Below are positions 63,031 to 64,000 of a stretch of 64,000 nt of DNA, one piece after another. The notes beneath the pieces were generated by a model. The model was not told the DNA's origin. It made no database searches and was given only the letters and a program-made list of their open reading frames with translations. The translations under genes and the position numbers were made by a program. The DNA is taken from contig CAWGAJ010000001.1 in NCBI GenBank assembly GCA_963820545.1, positions 2,356,001 to 2,420,000 on the forward strand, written 5' to 3'. This DNA comes from CAWGAJ01 sp963820545. GTDB taxonomy: Bacteria; Planctomycetota; Planctomycetia; Pirellulales; Thermoguttaceae. The number at the start of each line of letters is the position of its first letter. Position 1 is the first letter of the stretch.

Positions 63031-64000
63031 ATGCCTAAGTTTAAGAAATCTTTCAAGAAACATGCTTCTCAGACCCGGCCGGGAAACTCCGCATCATCGG
63101 CGCTGAACCTCCGTGTGCTGGCGGGAGTGGCGATCATCGTCCTGGCCGTCTTCCTCGCTTATCTCCCCGCCTTAAACGGCGGATTCATCCTCGACGACGA
63201 CAAACTACTGACAGATAACAGCATCATTAAGTCCCCGGACGGCCTGTATCAATTTTGGTGCACCACAGAGGCGCTAGACTACTGGCCAGTGAGTAATAGC
63301 GCGCTGTGGCTCGAGTGGCGTGTGTGGGGAATGAAGCCCACTGGCTACCACGTCACTAACCTGATCTTGCACATCGTCGAAGTCCTGCTGGTTTGGATTA
63401 TTTTGCAGAAGTTGTCTCTTCCCGGGGCTTTTTGGGCGGCTCTGGTCTTTGCCGTGCATCCGGTGAACGTGGAGTCGGTGGCCTGGATCGCGTCGCGGAA
63501 AAACCTGATGGCAATGTTGTTCTTCCTCTTGTCAGTGCTGTGTTATCTAAATTTTGAAATACCGTCGCCCTATATACAGGATCGCCTTAATTGGAAAAAA
63601 TCGTCTCTTGCCCCTCGTTCCTCGCCCCTCGCCTCTTGTTTATGGTACGGCCTGAGCTTCTTGGCATTTGTATTGGCGATGCTCAGCAAGGGATCGGTGG
63701 CAATCTTGCCGGTGTTGCTTTTGGGGATCGTCTGGTGGCTGCGCCCCTTGACGAGATGGGACCTGCTACGGGCCGTGCCGTTTTTACTGGTGGCCGTGGT
63801 GCTGGCTGGAGTGAACGTGTGGTTTCAAACGCACGGTTTGGGAGAAGTGTACCGCAGCGCTAGTTTTATCGAGCGTCTGCTGGGCGCCGGGGGCGTGGTG
63901 TGGTTTTACCTGTATAAGGCGCTTTTGCCATTGGACCTGTATTTTGTCTATCCGCTGTGGCACATCAGTGCGGGCAATTTACTGTGGTGGCTGCCGCTCA
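63031..64000 (+). CDS. TMTC-like membrane protein, copy 2 (cut by window end)
   Basis: Open for 323 codons to the window end, from MPKFKKSFKKHASQ. It is a close tandem paralogue of the 60879 gene, including the first 20 codons and the motifs FILDDDKLLTDNSIIKS, WCTTEALDYWPVSN, GYHVTNLILHIVEVLLVW and VHPVNVESVAWIASRKNLMA. It has the uninterrupted sequence RPLTRWDLLRAVPFLLVAVV where copy 1 carries a palindrome and a frameshift. A loop near 63600 contains SSLAPRSSPLAS, encoded by a cccctcgttcctcgcccctc-type intergenic repeat motif. The TPR half lies outside the window. Confidence 0.85.
   Translation, partial: MPKFKKSFKKHASQTRPGNSASSALNLRVLAGVAIIVLAVFLAYLPALNGGFILDDDKLLTDNSIIKSPDGLYQFWCTTEALDYWPVSNSALWLEWRVWGMKPTGYHVTNLILHIVEVLLVWIILQKLSLPGAFWAALVFAVHPVNVESVAWIASRKNLMAMLFFLLSVLCYLNFEIPSPYIQDRLNWKKSSLAPRSSPLASCLWYGLSFLAFVLAMLSKGSVAILPVLLLGIVWWLRPLTRWDLLRAVPFLLVAVVLAGVNVWFQTHGLGEVYRSASFIERLLGAGGVVWFYLYKALLPLDLYFVYPLWHISAGNLLWWLPL

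Overview
The window looks like chromosomal DNA of a planctomycete. The main evidence is a DUF1559 prepilin-like protein with a planctomycete-type N-terminal methylation motif, a secreted tyrosine-rich protein of a type I associate with planctomycetes, a NuoK with a long charged tail, paired M16 peptidases, and many dispersed palindromic intergenic repeats. The assignment comes from protein style alone, not from a marker gene. No rRNA and no complete tRNA gene was seen.

Layout. 0-10.2 kb: a complete-looking complex I operon on the minus strand, nuoA to nuoK plus the start of nuoL, with hairpin repeats between genes. 10.2-20.5 kb: housekeeping genes (ruvX, a lipase-like hydrolase, a phosphoesterase, a CoA-disulfide-reductase-like enzyme, trpB-trpA, argG) and a small Uma2/nucleotidyltransferase operon. 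20.5-32 kb: a DUF1559 protein, two M16 peptidases, an MscS channel, a PEPCK-like DUF4914 protein, a TadG-like VWA protein and an LptF/G permease. 32.1-33.4 kb: debris that looks like an old mobile element. 33.5-35.4 kb: glnB and amt. 35.7-51.6 kb: a tightly packed twelve-gene redox operon on the minus strand. 52.9-59.1 kb: an integrated element (two excisionase-like proteins, a TOPRIM/DUF3987 primase-like protein, a TubC-N-like protein and a tyrosine integrase) whose integrase tail runs through a tRNA-Ser 3' half. 59.1-64 kb: a zincin peptidase, an iron-dependent alcohol dehydrogenase and two tandem TMTC-like membrane/TPR proteins, the second cut by the window end.

The most interesting part is the 35.7-51.6 kb operon. 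In transcription order it encodes MvhD, MetF, a degenerate GltB-like Fe-S protein, a canonical glutamate synthase FMN subunit, a glutaminase-GXGXG protein, HdrC, HdrB, a half-HdrA fused to NuoE, a HydB/NuoF-like flavoprotein, a NuoG-like/HdrA fusion, a second MvhD and MetV. It combines the acetogen-type MetVF-HdrABC-MvhD set with an NADH-oxidising NuoEFG-like module and split glutamate synthase parts, and amt-glnB lies just downstream. I infer a soluble, possibly electron-bifurcating complex that links NADH and ferredoxin to methylene-tetrahydrofolate reduction and perhaps to glutamate synthesis. I know of no described system with this exact composition.

Two caveats apply. Many genes between 13.7 and 62 kb carry single-base insertions or deletions that break the frame while both halves remain conserved. 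These are more likely sequence errors than pseudogenes, and I annotate such genes over their full inferred span. Several short palindromic elements also sit in frame inside coding sequences.
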